Shown: positions 9,101 to 21,084, counted from the stretch's first letter. The stretch: DNA of 64,000 bases from Hydrangea macrophylla (GCA_033977485.1 CM066989.1:36148595-36212594), one strand, 5' to 3'. The notes: a model not told the origin generated them from the letters alone. Numbers and translations are program-made.

Positions 9101-10674
9101 ACGCTCTGAGCCGGAGGCCACGCCTTTTGGTTGCTTCGATTTTGATTAGAGAATGGAGAGCAATGGAGACGTTAGCCGAATTCGACCTTCGACCAGTGGA
9201 ATCAGGAGAAGGACAACACCTTAGATGTCTTGTTGTACAACCGACTCTCATCAGCCGCATCTTGGAAGCTCAACAGTCAAACGAGGATTTCAAGTTATGG
9301 TTTGCCAAGATGTCCGCAAAGGAACCAGAGTTATGGAGTATTAGTACGGACGGAGCACTGAGATGCAAAGGTAGACTCTGTGTGCCAAATGACGATGGTC
9401 TCAGGAAGAACATTCTGGACGAAGCACACGAGTCAAGGATGACTATCCACCCAGGAGGAAACAAGATGTATAAGGACTTGAAGAGAAACTTCTGGTGGCA
9501 AGGAATGAAGCGAGAAGTGGCCGAGTATGTATCGCAATGTCTTATTTGCAAACAAGTGAAGGCGGAGCATCAGAAACCACCTGGACTCCTACAACCGCTA
9601 CCGATTCCCCAATGGAAATGGGAGCACATCACCATGGATTTTGTGGTTGGATTGCCGAAGTCTCAACAAAACCACGACGTTATTTGGGTAATAGTGGATC
9701 GACTCACCAAGTCAGCACATTTTATCGCCTACAGCATGACGCACCCTGTTGAAAGATTGAGCCGGATGTATCTACAGCAAGTAGTGCGACTGCACGGTGT
9801 ACCCGTCTCAATAGTTTCAGATCGAGATTCACGCTTTACCGCAGGATTCTGGAAGAGCCTTCAGACAGCAATGGGAACTTCATTGAATTTGAGTTCAGCC
9901 TTTCACCCACAGACAGACGGTCAGACCGAACGAGTTAATCAAGTGATGGAGGATATGTTGCGAGCCTGTGTCATTGAATTCGAGAGTTCATGGGAGACGC
10001 ATCTACCTTTGATCGAGTTTGCCTACAACAACAGCTACCACACGAGCATAGGGATGGTGCCGTTTGAAGCCTTGTATGGAAGACCTTGCCGATCGCCGCT
10101 ATGTTGGGCTGAAGTCGGAGATACTCAACTACTTGGGCCCGAGATGATTCAAGAAACCAACGAGAAGATCCAGATTGTACGAGAGAAGATGAGGACAGCG
10201 CAATCCAGACACAAGAGCTATGCCGACAAGCGACGGAAAGATCTAGAGTTTGCAGTTGGAGATCATGTGCTACTTAAAGTCTCGCCAGTTCGAGGTATCG
10301 TCAGATTCGGACAGAAGAAAGGCAAGCTATCGCCGCGATTCATCGGACTGTTCGAGATCCTAGAACGTGTTGGGAAGGTTGCTTACCGACTTGCATTGCC
10401 GCCAAAGATGTCAGGAGTGCACAACGTTTTCCACATCAGCATGTTGAGGAAATGTGCCCACAACCCAACTCACGAGATCAGTTTTGAAGATATCGAGGTG
10501 AACGAGACCGTGACCTACAACGAAGGACCAGTGCGTATTCTAGACCGAAGAGTGAAGAAGCTCAGAAACAAGGATATTCTGCTAGTGAAGGTTCAGTGGA
10601 AGCACCACGACGAAGGAGAAGCTTCATGGGAGCTGGAGTCAGAAATGCGAGAGAAGTTTCCATTTTTGTTTTGA
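6169..10674 (+). CDS. gag-pol: Chromovirus gag-pol polyprotein (1,501 aa), uninterrupted
   Basis: A single frame encodes the whole retrotransposition set. Gag capsid-like region ~70-230 ([23 protein letters not shown]), then two CCHC knuckles at ~313-326 ([14 protein letters not shown]) and ~339-352 ([14 protein letters not shown]). Aspartic protease has LFDTGAA with Asp ~407. Reverse transcriptase has FIDDI with the Asp pair ~726-727. RNase H has a first Asp ~873 (SDASHQGLG). Integrase has an HHCC zinc domain (~1088-1127) and a catalytic triad at about Asp1157, Asp1218 and Glu1254 (D-60-D-35-E spacing). The C-terminus (~1453-1501, [14 protein letters not shown]) is a chromodomain-like tail that in this clade guides integration to chromatin. 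Gag and Pol lie in one frame with no recoding signal. Length and order are typical of Tekay/Del chromoviruses. No disabling change is visible. Confidence 0.97.
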   Translation: MVGPTRNQARLGAPIPEGMDPTGVFEAFMQRMEHIGDTYNHATSNNVNNHVVPPRQAGDKLLERFRGLRPEKFDGMAESWKAEQWIRELELIFEALECSELDKRCVAAFQLTYSAADWWEAERATIGIDAARRMPWEAFKTRFLEKYFPEDERDQQERNFLSLTQGNWTVREYTTQFERLSHFAPHMIDTSVKKVKRFHQGLNPHLRHMMIGHLGQSFEGIVRLASSLEKDAYPVQGPQANRPPPRTFQPRNFSAQSSRNNQGWKPQTNNYQGTKRTWDGARKPQANFPRQQNQQRGPPQAQPIAQRQNTDGCFNCGVPGHIAKYCTAPKTNRRNDLVCRNCNKPGHISKDCRAPRGGYYGAPAQGQQGQVRVNAIIPDNVGYNAEEQQNLEGTLILFHCQVRALFDTGAARSFIAIKMVRDLGLLPLALEPTLNAVSPLGVSIKLGKVCKDCSLTLEDRNLPADLIVLSMSEFDVILGMDWLTKYGANLDCVSWTIVFSTPGCPQIRFQCQPLSDMFITNCLATIKTLSTELTIKQIPVIQDFEDVFRSISGLPPKREIDFCIELAPGTLPISKTPYRMAPIEMLELKKQVQELEDLGFVRPSTSPWGAPVLFVKKKDGELRLCIDYKELNKVTIKNRFPLPWIDDLFDQLQGSRIFSKIDLRSRYHQLLVRPKDIPKDAFRTRYGHYEFLVMSFGLTNAPAIFMDLMNRVFRPYLDQFIIVFIDDILIYSRTEEEHKKHLQIALQTLRDNSLYAKFSKCEFWLQEVKFLGYVISQDGISVDSSKIDAVLSWNRPTNATEVRSFLGLAGYYRKFVEGFSRIAGPLTSLTRKEMKYEWTDKHEDAFRELKERLTSAPVLAIPKSGEQFIIYSDASHQGLGCVLMQEGNVIAYGSRQLKPHEKNYPMHDLELAAIVFALKIWRHYLYGEKFDLFSDHKSLRYLFSQKELNMRQRRWMELLKDYDFSLQYHPGKANVVADALSRRPRLLVASILIREWRAMETLAEFDLRPVESGEGQHLRCLVVQPTLISRILEAQQSNEDFKLWFAKMSAKEPELWSISTDGALRCKGRLCVPNDDGLRKNILDEAHESRMTIHPGGNKMYKDLKRNFWWQGMKREVAEYVSQCLICKQVKAEHQKPPGLLQPLPIPQWKWEHITMDFVVGLPKSQQNHDVIWVIVDRLTKSAHFIAYSMTHPVERLSRMYLQQVVRLHGVPVSIVSDRDSRFTAGFWKSLQTAMGTSLNLSSAFHPQTDGQTERVNQVMEDMLRACVIEFESSWETHLPLIEFAYNNSYHTSIGMVPFEALYGRPCRSPLCWAEVGDTQLLGPEMIQETNEKIQIVREKMRTAQSRHKSYADKRRKDLEFAVGDHVLLKVSPVRGIVRFGQKKGKLSPRFIGLFEILERVGKVAYRLALPPKMSGVHNVFHISMLRKCAHNPTHEISFEDIEVNETVTYNEGPVRILDRRVKKLRNKDILLVKVQWKHHDEGEASWELESEMREKFPFLF

Positions 10675-10695
10675 TCCCTGCTTATTTCGGATTTC

Positions 10696-10726
10696 GGGGA
10701 TGAAATTTTTAATGAGTGGTGGATGA
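10696..10726 (+). other. Polypurine tract region of the chromovirus
   Basis: GGGGATGAAATTTTT and then AATGAGTGGTGGATGA lie directly before the 3' LTR start at 10727. This is the usual chromovirus arrangement after the stop codon and provides the plus-strand primer site. Exact primer boundaries are not certain. Confidence 0.75.
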
Positions 10727-12977
10727 TGTAATACCCTGTATTTTTGTAATATATTATGTGAATAAGACCCTGTATGTTTATTTTAATACTTGTTTGAGCT
10801 TGGCCTTACCTTGGTATAATTTGGATACCAATCGATTGACAAGTTTTCCAATCGATTGCCTTACTTTGGATACCAATCAATTGAACTTTATATCAATCAA
10901 TTAATTGTATCAATCGATTGACACTTATGCCAATCGATTGAAGGCAGCTGGGCAGATTCTTTTGCTCTGGCTGGGGAAAGGCCACGTGAACACTCTCTCC
11001 CTATATATACCAGCCCTTTTCCTGCGTTTTTCTTTTTAGAAAAATCAGTGAGAGTGAGAGGGAGTGTTTGTGTGTTATGTATATATAAACACTCATATAT
11101 ATATATACACACATATATACATGTATTCATACACTCACACACACACATCCATGTACTGAGACAAGAAGGAAGAAGAGGAGAAGATCAGAAAGAAGAAAGA
11201 AGGAGAAGGAGAAGAGAGAAGACAGAGAACTAGAGAGAGAGAGAGGGAGACCACCATTGAAGCTCCAAGCTTCATTTCACCCAACCAAAACATGCCCCTA
11301 ACGTCTAAGGTGAGTTTTAAACTCACTTGGTAGCTTTATATTGGTGTTAGAACATGCTTGAATGAAGAAATGGAGAAGAAACCATGTATTCCTGTTTATA
11401 TGTTGCTGGGCAGTCTTCTCTGTGAAGAAGACGAAGTGTCAATCGATTGACATCTATATCAATCGATTGACATCTTTTATGTTCCAATCGATTGACACTT
11501 TATGCAATCGATTGACATGGATTGTGATCCAATCGATTGAACCTTCTTCCAATCGATTGATGCCACTTTTATACCAATCGATTGACATCTATACCAATCG
11601 ATTGACATCTATACCAATCGATTGGCAGTTACAGTTTACTGTTTTACTTGTTTAGATAATGTAATAACTGTTTAGTTGTTTATTTACTGTTCAGTATTTC
11701 CCAGCATGCTTTATTATTGTAATACAGACATGATAACGAGTTAATGCAGCGTAGGATCGTAGTAATAACAAGACTATCGAAGAATGTTTATAACGTTAGA
11801 TAACGGAATAGTTGTGAATCCTTTAGAGTTAACGTTCATTTCATTAAGAATAGTCAGGCCACATTGGGATTGTCATGTATCGGTAATAGAGTTGAACTTA
11901 AGTAGGTTTGCTAAGATTCGGGAACCTTGCGTGGGCGGGCTTTGGTCGATCATATGTTCTTAAAAACGGTAGACAGACGAAGGTGTCTATGACTTGCGGT
12001 GAACCGGACCATTTGCCCTAAGATAGCCAGATGATCTAATCATATGTTCTTAAAAGCGGTAGACAGATGAAGGTGTCTATGACATGCGGTGGACCGTGAT
12101 CACTGGTAGACGTCGCTAAGTCGTGGCATAGAATGATGTACTGTTGTTTAAAGCGTTATATCCCTGACATGCGGTGGACTGTGCATATGTTCTTAAAAGC
12201 GGGGGATGGACTAACGTGGTATCCATGACATGCGGTGAACTGTGCATATGTTCTTAAAAGCGGTGGATGAGCAATGGTGTGTTATAGAGTTGAACTACTG
12301 TCGAGTCTGTTCCCCTATCATGTCGCGTTATCGATCTTAAAATAAGTAAGACATTAGTAATCAGATCATTGGTTTGATTAAAGAAGTTACCCTCACAGAA
12401 CTCTAACTTGTTGCGGCTTATAACTTGTAATAACTTCAATAGTTGATACCCTGTTGGTATCTAACTCACTCGGCTTTCATTAAGCTGACGGCGTTTATGC
12501 CGCTGGACATTTCTACGTTCCAGCGCACCCTGGTTATGACTATACAGGTGAAGGGCCTGCAGGAGAGGACTACTATGCCGGTGACGGAGTCCCTGTGGAG
12601 GATTTCCCCGACGGAGGTCAGACCGAAGAAGACTACTACGCCGAGGACTACCCTTATGCCAACTGAAGACTAGACTAGAATTGTAGCTAATTGTCTTTAC
12701 CGTTTTAGAATCTTTTGTAGTCAGGCATATGTTGCATTGACATTTGTACTTCCACTGCCTTATATTTGATTCGAGACTCTGATGTGTAATAGTTAGTAAC
12801 TTTTGTTGACTTTATGTTACGTTGTGATCAGAACCTAGACTTCATTCTTGTTACACTATTACTTCTTATTGCTTAGTACTGCGTGGTGTGGACAATCATG
12901 TGACTTCACCCGTCGCTGCCTTTGGACCCAAAAAGGAAATTTATTTTTCTCTATTTTTGCCGTTCTGGGGCGTGACA
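10727..12977 (+). repeat. 3' LTR of the chromovirus
   Basis: 2,251 bp, nearly identical to 2470-4725, ending in GTGACA before the TSD CGTAT. It keeps the U3 palindrome set (10829-10940, with two copies changed CG to CA), the G-box and TATA pair, the nine-copy array (11440-11624), the CATATGTTCTTAAAA repeats and the acidic open frame. TA/CA microsatellite lengths differ slightly near 11080-11120. Confidence 0.93.
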
Positions 12978-12982
12978 CGTAT

Positions 12983-13306
12983 TGACTCACCGTTTGCGGC
13001 CACGCGTCCGTAACTAGAAGATCTACATTTTATATCTCTGGAGAAATTTCTCAAATCTGAAGTATTCCTTGTCAAAAATGTGATTTTTCCGAGGCTGCTA
13101 CTGCATTCAGCTTTCACAGGAATCACTGTTTGAGCCCAAAATGACTTCCAAAGCCACTAATTCTTGAATTTTTGTGCATTTTCAAGCTTAAGCTCCAAAA
13201 CCTACAAAATTTATAATAATTATTAAAAAATAATTAATAACTACATGAAATGGGCTAACAAAGCATATTTTTAGGATTATAAACGGCAACTATTCGTCGC
13301 CGATCA
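12983..13306 (-). repeat. Left LTR of the Athila-like element, internal-side remainder
   Basis: It resumes exactly after the second CGTAT TSD and matches 20219-20542 of the right LTR to the final CGATCA. Together with 268-2469 (minus the hAT insertion) it completes a roughly 1.5-kb LTR. Confidence 0.85.
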
Positions 13307-13319
13307 CACCCCCAAACCT
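13307..13319 (-). other. Polypurine tract of the Athila-like element
   Basis: On the minus strand AGGTTTGGGGGTG abuts the LTR start TGATCGGCG, as required for plus-strand priming of a minus-oriented element. The same 11-base core recurs at 15083-15093 and 15854-15864. Confidence 0.75.
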
Positions 13320-16011
13320 ACTCTTTGCTATTCCTCGAGCAAAGAAAAACATAAAACTAAATACTACTATACTTCAAAATTCTAACTCACTATCGCAGGC
13401 AACACGATTGCATTTAGCATATGCAACAAGCCTTTTAAACCCCTAGGTGTCCCTAGTAGGACGAGTGAAGTCTCGTGAGGGTTCTCATCAACAAGTCACC
13501 TACAACCGTCTTTATTAACTTATAATTTTAAAAAGTTTTATTCAAACGAAAAACAAAACAATCAATACTCTTTATCATAGAACGATAATTCGAAATAGAA
13601 TAACGAACAAGAAGAAACGGAATCAAACGTCTACCTACGTCATGAAAAACAATCTCAAGCACATGCATAGTATAAATCAATAGAGTTTCTCATAAAATTG
13701 CACATGTGTGATATGGTAATCAAATGAACACGTACATGTCATGAACTTGGAATATAACTCGGATAACCATTTAACTATGTCTCGATTACCAATCTCACAA
13801 TGAATTACACTCTCAAATGAAACACTCAGAAACATATGTAATTTATCTAAAATATGTGAGTAAATGAAATATATTTTCGAAACAAGAAACCGCTCACATA
13901 TGACTCGGAAAAGACGCATGACACAAAAGAACAACAGTCTCATGGATAAGACGCCAACAATCAAGAAAAATTAATCATTACTATGTTTTAATCCCCTCCC
14001 ATAGTTTACATATCCAAACCATGTTTCTAGGATCAAATAGGACTTTTCAAAGGTTGTAATGTGGCTCAGGTAATGAAAAATGATAGAAAGGATTTATTAG
14101 GTAGTTTTAGAGTGGCATTGTAAGGCATGTTCGATTTCTTTCATTCTCTCTTCCACCAACTTCATCATTTCATTCTCTTCGTTTCGTTCCTTTCAATTTT
14201 TTCTCCTTCTATTTCTTCTTCTTTTTTTTTCTTCTTCTTTTTTTTTTCTTAATCTTTTTCTCTATTCTTTTCCTCCTCGTTGCTTTTGAAACGAATATTC
14301 AATAAATAACAAGGCAACCACCCCAAACATCATCTTATTTTCTTTTTCTTCTTCTTCTCAATCACGCATCGCCTTATCACCACTAAAAGTTGATCAATCT
14401 TTCAGGGGTGAATCCAAGTTGGCCAAATTGGAGTAAAAACAGGATAATTGTAATTTAAGAAAAAATGACATTTTAATGGCTCAAAGGGCGAACTAAGGAA
14501 ATTTATCATTTATCGATGAGTAGCAAACATTGAAGGCCTAAAATCATGTCCTATGGTTATATGCTTCTTCAACGTTTACGACGGAAGATTATTTAGCATG
14601 GTAACAAATATTTTAACTTGACTTATCAACCAAAACAAGAATAATGAGACTAAACAACGAGCTAATGCGCTATTTCAAGTGAAATTCGACAAACACAAAA
14701 TGTACTTATAACCCTCTAAAAAGAAAAGATAGGCTCAAAAGCTTACTAGGCTTAGTCTCCACCATGTGTTATCTAGAAATCCGAATCATATTATAGTTCA
14801 CATCAAACATGTATTCAAGCGACTACGTGCAGTGCATAGGTTTGTGTGCAAATCTATGATATAAAACTACGATTCAAACAATACATTACCTAAATTGTCG
14901 CACCATGACTTCAGCAAATGTTTAATCACATTTTTTCTTGTTTATCATTCTATAACAATTATAGTTACATAACAAGAAGTATCGAATCAAGATTGCAAAA
15001 ATGTCGGTAACATTATTTATTTAAGCACAAGAATCAAAATTTTTTAAAAATTAGTGCATAATAATGTGCATGTAAATACATACCCCCAAACCTAAACCTT
15101 TCATTGTCCCCAATGAAACAATAAAATGAAAGAAAGGAAAGTACGTAGAGAAGGAACGATAATACCTCGATCTCGGCAAACACAAACCAGGTGAACGTAC
15201 AATAATATGGAATCAAAGTTCAATTACTCCAAATAGAGCACTATTTCACATGTTAATACTTAACAAAAGAAAAATAAACAAACAAATAAAGGCTAAAATA
15301 TAATACATATGTTCTTTTTATTTTATTTTATTTATTTATTTATTAATCAATAAAAACTAAACTAGAATTAAAAGAATGTAATGAAACACATAGAAACAAA
15401 ACTCTCTAAACAAAGACAAACTTGATCGTAAAAAACTACCAGAAAAGAAAAATAACTAGACAGGTGTGGAAAACAGAAGGTCAAAGAACAAAAGAGAAAA
15501 TCTCAAAAATCCCACCTCGCGCAAGCGGACCGTGCGAGCAAGCCTCGCTCGCGCGAGTTCCTCCGCAAGGTAAACCTGAGGCCTGTTATTAATTTTATTT
15601 AGAAAAATTTCTAAGTGTCAAAATCGCGCGAGCGGGCCGGGCAAGCGAACCCCTTGCACGCGCGATTCTAGGCGCGAGATGTAACAGAGAGCTCATATAA
15701 TAAAAAGTTAAAAAATTTTGTCTAAGGGAGAATATCGCGCCGGCGGGCCGCGCGAGCGATGCATCGCGCGATCGGGCCGCGCGCGTGATGTGGTCTTTTT
15801 CCTTTTTTTTTCGTTATTTTAATGTATATTAGTTCAAAATAAATTTACTCCGACCCCCAAACCTGTCCAGAATGACCCAAAAAGGACTCAAAACTGACCC
15901 AAAATGACCAAAAACACTCAAAATTAAAAGAAACAGACGAAATAAAGCTTGGGTTGCCTCCCAAGAAGCGCTATCTTTTACGTCTTTAGCTAGACCGTTT
16001 TAGCTCAAGAC
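13320..16011 (-). other. Non-coding 3' internal region of the Athila-like element
   Basis: About 2.7 kb between the protease remnant and the PPT, where an autonomous element would have RT, RNase H and integrase. I find no such motifs on either strand, only short chance frames. It contains a pyrimidine tract (14195-14285), three GC-rich islands (15529-15790), two further PPT-like cores and a short hairpin (CTTGGGTTGCCTCCCAAG, 15948-15965). Loss or replacement of pol is inferred. Confidence 0.7.
15529..15790. repeat. Three GC-rich GCGCGAGCGGGCC-type islands
   Basis: Islands at about 15529-15575, 15625-15675 and 15735-15790 each contain variants of GCGCGAGCGGGCCG(C/G)GCGAGCG within otherwise AT-rich sequence, about 100 bp apart. 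They contain overlapping CG-rich palindromes (GCGCGC, CGCGCG). They are diverged copies of one unit. Confidence 0.7.
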
Positions 16012-16752
16012 TCATGACTCTCCTTTATTGTGTTCAAATCGATTCCTAACCTTTCGAGTAAATTCGTCATTAGGGTCCGTACTATTCAAATTCATCCACT
16101 CATTTTCCACTATATTATTCTTCTCACTTACGTTTATGTCTTGAATAAGTTCAACCATTCTTCTAACCTCACTACCCTCCATATATTGATAATCATCGTC
16201 TTTAGGAGGTTGATCAATCGCATTAAACACATTTAATTTAAGGTTCATGTTCCCGAACGACACCTTCATTACACCTGTTTGACAGTTGACACACGCATTA
16301 GCGGTGGCTAAGAATGGATGATCAAGAATGATAGAAGTGTATTTCCTAGCATCTAAAACAGGTTCAGTGTCAAGGATCATGAAGTCAACAGGATAATAGC
16401 ATTTATCAACTTTAACTAAGACGTCCTCGACGATTCCTCTAGGTATTTTAATAGAACAATCCGCTAATTGTATAGTAGCGGCCGTAAGTTTAAGTTCACC
16501 TAGTCCTAGTTGTTTGTAGATGTGGTAAGGTAAGAGGTTAACACTAGCTCCTAAGTCAAGGAGGGCCCGATGAATAATAGTGTCACCTATGACACATGAA
16601 ATCGTAGGCGTACCTGGATCTTTATATTTCAGAGTAGCGTGTTGGAAATTGGAGCTTACTTTTTTCGTGAGGAATACCTTTTTCGGAATATGACTGCGCA
16701 GCTTACGCTTTTTCGTACACAGGTCTTTTAAACATTTAGCGTAAGCGGGAAT
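16012..16752 (-). pseudogene. Athila-like protease region (degraded)
   Basis: The minus strand reads a retroviral-type protease. LLDLGASVNLLPY (about 16530-16570) corresponds to the catalytic DxGA-type loop, followed by an IQLADCS-like stretch and an ILDHPFLATA segment (near 16290-16330) typical of Athila protease C-termini. The frame then runs about 100 residues of acidic tail to a stop at 16012 with no reverse transcriptase beyond. A stop near 16753 separates it from gag. The catalytic Asp appears retained. Confidence 0.75.
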
Positions 16753-18302
16753 TTATTTTATAGCATCAAGGAATGGAATATTAATTTTTACTTGTTTAGA
16801 CACCTCGAGTATATCTTCCATTTTTGACCTTTTCTTAGACAAATGTGACGGTCCCTTAACGTTTGGTGGATATGGCATTCTCAGAATATAATTCGTTAGG
16901 ACCGGTTCATTTTCTTTTCTCTTCCTACTCACGTCCTCATCCTTTTCCTTATTCAAATTTATATTTTTATCTTTCTCAACCTCATCCGGAATTACAACAA
17001 CTTCCTCATCTCGAGTAGTCGTCATAGTTGAAATAGTGTTCACGCTCTCACTCGACCCCTTTTCGTATTGTCCCTTAGGGTTTTGAACTGTTTGCGCAGG
17101 CAACTTTCCCTCATTTCTACGACTCACTACAGTAAATATTTGTCCCATTTGGGACTCAAGATTCGCAATGGATTGTGTATGAGAGTGCACTATTTGTGCT
17201 TGTGCTTGGACTTGAGTGTCTATGTTTTTAAGGGATGCCAACACCGTAGCCTCAAAAGCGTTATCCCTTGGAGGGTTAGGACTAGGAGGTGGGTGTTGGT
17301 ATTGACCTTGTTGATATTGGGGTCGATAAGTATTAGAAAAATTGTTCGACATAGAATTATAATTATTCTGTAGGAATTGTTGCAGAGAATTAACGTGTTG
17401 CTCAACAAACTCTGGGAATTAATATGCACAAGCACATGCAAAGATATTATGTGACGGTATAGAACACAATGCACATACTTCGTGAGGAGGTGAATTGGAC
17501 CTATTTTCCATCCTCATAAGTTGGTCAAGTTTTCTATTTAATTCTTGTATTTCGATTGAATGACTGGACTCAACTTTTACCTCTCTTTTTGGTGGTGGCA
17601 GATATCCTCCAGAACGTACTGACATAGACTGATGCATCGAATTCTCGCTTAATGTTTAAAAAAAATTTCTAGGCCTCGTCGGTGCTTTTGTGTAGGAATG
17701 TACCCGCACAAACGGCGTCAACGGTATTACGCACGGAGGGAATAAGTCCTTCGTAGAAGACTTGAACTAATTGCCACTTAGGAACCTGATGATGTGGGCA
17801 TGAGCGTAATAATTCTTTAAACTTTTCCCAAGTATCATAAAGCGTTTCCCCATCTTGCATCAAAAAGTTTGTTATGGATTTCCTTATCTGATTCGTACGC
17901 ATAATAGGGAAAACTTTTGTAAAAATGCGGTGTGTAATGCTTCCCATGTTTTATAGTGTTTGGCTCCAAAGATTGGAGCCAATACTTAGCTTTGTCTTTT
18001 AATGAAAATGGGAAGAGGCGCAATTTTAACTCATCATCAGTTAGGTGTTGGATTTTTAAAGTAGAGCAAATATCTTGAAAATCACCTAAGTGCTGATAAG
18101 GGTCTTCTTTAATACAACCATGGAAAGAAGGTAGTAGCGCGATGGTAGATGACTTTATCTCAAAGTGAGATGCCGTCACCTCCGGTAATTCGATACTCGC
18201 CTGTGGTGTATAGGCCGTAGGGATGAAATAGTTTTTAAGCGGAGGAGGTTGAGGTATGTTAGGATTGTTTACATTATTTCTGTTATTTCCAACGTCAGCC
18301 AT
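16753..18302 (-). pseudogene. gag: Athila-like gag (frameshifted)
   Basis: The start at 18302 (MADVGNN) leads into the conserved Athila gag core: FHGCIKEDPYQHLGDFQDICSTL (in part), then LRLFPFSLKDKAKYWL. A frame change near 17945 moves to a second frame holding LYDTWEKFKELLRSCPHH and WQLVQVFYEGL. After a stop the match continues with CALCSIPSHNIFAC, a knuckle-like motif, and a Gln/Pro-rich part (near 17220-17350). A Lys/Glu-rich segment leads toward the protease. Gag forms the particle that packages element RNA. With at least two frame breaks this copy is unlikely to make full-length gag. Confidence 0.8.
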
Positions 18303-18994
18303 TGGAATAGGTTTTATTTTAAAAATTCAAGTTTTCCTTAACCTTTTAAGGGTACTTTGAATTTTGGCCTGAAATAGAGACGATGGTTCTGGAGTCGATT
18401 CGTCATCTAGCAACCGAGCTCTAGAAGCTTGGGTTGAAGATCTATTAATTCTTAGGGTATGTTCAAGTTCAGGATCAAAAGTTTGTAATTCAAGTTTACT
18501 AGAACGTGTACAAAACATAAACTAAGAAGAAAATAGCGACACTAAGACAAAAACTGACTCACAAATATAAGACGAAGTCACGCAAATAAGGCAACAGACA
18601 CATAACTACTATGATGCATGAATATTATCCTGTAATGCAATGATTCGCGTCAAAGCCCAGCGCCCCGGGTTTCCTAGCTAATGCAGCGCTCACTCCACAA
18701 CTAACCTAATGCAAGTAATTTCGTCTCAGCGCCCTGACTTACAGTAATTTGATGCGAAGTTTCAAAGAAAACGATTTACTTAAATTTTATTTATTTTTTT
18801 TCCGCGTAAGCTCCTTTGACGTGCACAACTGCTCCACTCTGAAACGCTAGAATTTCGAGTACTTAAAAAAGTACAAAAATAAAAAGAAAAGCTAGTAACT
18901 TAAAATAAAAACGAAAAATAAGAAAAGGAAAAACCTAATATAATATTTACGAATTAACTAAGCTAAGATTATAAAACTAAGGGTAGTAATGCAA
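18303..18994 (-). other. Leader between PBS and gag of the Athila-like element
   Basis: About 690 bp between the PBS and the gag start (minus strand). There is no convincing coding potential. It should be the 5' untranslated/packaging region. Confidence 0.6.
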
Positions 18995-19012
18995 TCCCCG
19001 GCAACGGCGCCA
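18995..19012 (-). other. Primer-binding site, Athila/Tat type
   Basis: Minus strand TGGCGCCGTTGCCGGGGA, five bases from the right LTR edge. This sequence is common in plant Athila/Tat elements and is generally assigned to tRNA-Asp. It fixes the element's orientation. Confidence 0.88.
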
Positions 19013-19017
19013 AAAAT

Positions 19018-20542
19018 TGATCTCGTCAGAATCAAGATATAAAAGTATGCTTACTTATGCTTTACTTTCAAAAGATTTGCAGTGTGGAAGTAAATGTCGA
19101 ATCCACAGAGATTGAATGCTACGCACTTTAATTTTTAAAACCTAAATTTAGTTAATTAAAAAAAAAGAAGAATTTTGGATTTAATTTGAATTAAACTAAT
19201 AACAATAAAAGTAAGCTAAATTATGAAAGCAATTAAATATTTATTTTTATAATAAGTTTAAGGAACCTAGGATTGCAAATCCACCACTAGCTTCAAAATA
19301 AGGGTATTTACGAATTACTTTAGCTTATTACGTTGGATGATAATGGAGAATTGTAGCTACAAGCCCAATTCCTCCGTCAAGAAAATAACTATGGTTCAAG
19401 CACCAACATAATCCATCTTCGGTTAGCATGAATTATCCCACACAAAACTAGGGCTGTGGTATAATCCGTCTAATCTAGGCATGGACTATTCAGATACTTG
19501 ATAGCACAATTAATTTAAGCACCATTACATGTAAATAATCTAAACAAGCATAGCAAGCATAGAACATTGAGCACACTACCATCAAAATAGATCTAAGACA
19601 AGAATAGATTTTGAAAGTAACGATTTAATCAATAAAAGCACGATTTATTTATAAAAATCCTCGGAACATGTACCTGTCATCCATACATAATAAAACTAAA
19701 ATAAAAACATAAAATACACCCTATTACTTGGCTAGGGTTTCATTGAAATCCTAGATCTTGAGTTTAGTTAGCCATAGAATTGATGAACGGCAAGAGGTTG
19801 ATTGAGGAGGCCATGGGAATCCTTGGTCTTCTTCTTCTTCTCCTTGCTTCCTCTCTTCAATGGTTGAAATTTTTTTTGTATATGGATATATCTAATATTG
19901 TATAATGATGTGTAATCACAAAATTGATTTAGAATAGGATTTATATAGAGTTTGGAAGGATTTAGGAAGCTTTCCTAAGCCAAGTCGCACTAAAACAACT
20001 TTTTTTTTTTTTTTTTTTTTTTAATGTTTCTGGACGTATTCAGCCAATTCGGATCGTACAAGGCTCTTCAGGACCTCGAAATACGCATTTTTGACTTTTT
20101 CAACGGGTCGTGCGCGTGGGTCGCTCCAGCGACCAGGTCATTTTCCAACTTTTCTCAAAATTTTCGCCGCTCTGTGCATCGATCGTAGAATTGTGATAAC
20201 TTTTGACTCAGACCTCGTATTGACTCACCGTTTGGGCCACGCGTCCGTAACTCGAAGATCTACATTTTATATCTCTGGAGAAATTTCTCAAATCTGAAGT
20301 ATTCCTTGTCAAAAATATGATTTTCCGAGGCTGCTACTGTATTCAACTTTCACAGGAATCACTGTTTGAGCCCAAAATGACTTCCAAAGCCACTAATCCT
20401 TGATTTTTTGTGCATTTTCAAGCTTAAGCTCCAAAACCTAAAAAATTTAGAATACTTATTAAAAAACAATTAATAACTACATGAAATGGGCTAACAAAGA
20501 TTATTTTTAGGACTATAAACGACAACTATTCGTCACCGATCA
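19018..20542 (-). repeat. Right (5') LTR of the Athila-like element
   Basis: 1,525 bp, TGATCTCGTC to CGATCA, uninterrupted, and the reference for locating the hAT and chromovirus insertions in the left copy. It holds a 23-T run at 20000-20022. A cluster around 20106-20135 contains GGTCGCTCCAGCGACC, a 16-bp perfect palindrome also present in the left LTR near 2370. Confidence 0.88.
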
Positions 20543-21084
20543 ATAGTATTAAGTCTGGGAGAAAACTCGCTTCCATGTGAGTAATAGGGTAATAAACAAG
20601 GGTACGAGAAGAAGACTTGAGCTTAATGATCGGTCTAGGATAAAAATGAGCAAGAGTTTTCAATCATTGGCGGTTGAAGCGGGGGATATGATCATTTGGG
20701 TTTTTCCGAGAAAGATTGTCGAAACTATATTGACAAAGTAAGGCGGTTGAGATTAGGGGAGGGAGATGCTATAGTGCAATTCAACGCTATTTTATGCATG
20801 TTCAAGCCACTGATTCCAATTTTTTTTATATGATGGACTTAGATGATGAGAATAGACTAAAGAACTTATTTTGGGTAGATGGTAGACAAAGGGCAGCTTA
20901 TGAGGAGTTTGGTTATGTCATTACATTTGACACGACTTATTTAACTAACAAGTATGACATTCCATTTGCCCCTTTTGTAGGAGTCAATCACCATGGCCAA
21001 TCAACATTGTTTGGTTATGGGTTACTCTCAAATGAAGACACTGCCACTTTTACATGGTTGTTTAATGCATGACTTGTATGTTAG
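20543..21084 (+). pseudogene. FRS gene remnant, segment 2 (MULE-type transposase core)
   Basis: After the Athila-like element the FRS match resumes with frame breaks. The stretch near 20640-20760 reads DRSRIKMSKSFQSLAVEAG and YIDKVRRLRLGEGDAI in shifting frames. A clean block at 20794-21072 contains DDENRLKNLFWVDGRQR, VITFDTTYLTNKYD, PFAPFVGVNHHGQS and a GLLSNEDTATFTWLF segment. The Asp in FDTTY corresponds to the first catalytic-triad position of the MULE-type domain. A TGA in the usual tryptophan position near 21070 and several upstream stops confirm decay. It is cut at 21084 by a solo LTR. Confidence 0.85.

Larger units (their letters stand above)
2470..12977 (+). mobile_element. Young, apparently intact Ty3/Gypsy chromovirus (Tekay/Del-like), 10.5 kb
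   Basis: Two near-identical LTRs (2470-4725 and 10727-12977, both TGTAATACCC...GTGACA) flank an internal region with a tRNA-iMet-type PBS, an extra acidic ORF, one long uninterrupted gag-pol frame and a purine tract before the 3' LTR. The TSD is CGTAT (2465-2469 and 12978-12982). The element sits inside the left LTR of the Athila-like element, whose sequence continues on both sides. LTR differences by eye are few (a few dozen in 2.25 kb, several of them G-to-A or C-to-T), pointing to recent insertion. This is the only element in the window that looks coding-competent. Confidence 0.95.
268..20542 (-). mobile_element. Athila-like non-autonomous Ty3/Gypsy element (minus strand), carrying two nested insertions
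   Basis: Matching LTRs start TGATCTCGTC at 268 and 19018 and end with CGATCA at 13306 and 20542. A PBS-type sequence (18995-19012, read on the minus strand as TGGCGCCGTTGCCGGGGA) abuts the right LTR. A purine tract (minus strand AGGTTTGGGGGTG) abuts the left LTR. Both place transcription on the minus strand. The inside carries an Athila-like gag and protease, but I find no RT, RNase H or integrase, so the element would depend on another for mobility. The flanks (ATAAC left, ATAGT right) match at only 3 of 5 positions, so the TSD is decayed or absent. It interrupts the FRS remnant. Its left LTR holds a hAT-like element (667-1681) and a complete chromovirus (2470-12977). Confidence 0.85.

Noticed and set aside
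268..20542. Perfect TSD for the Athila-like element
   Set aside because: Flanks ATAAC and ATAGT match at only three of five positions, so I do not claim one.
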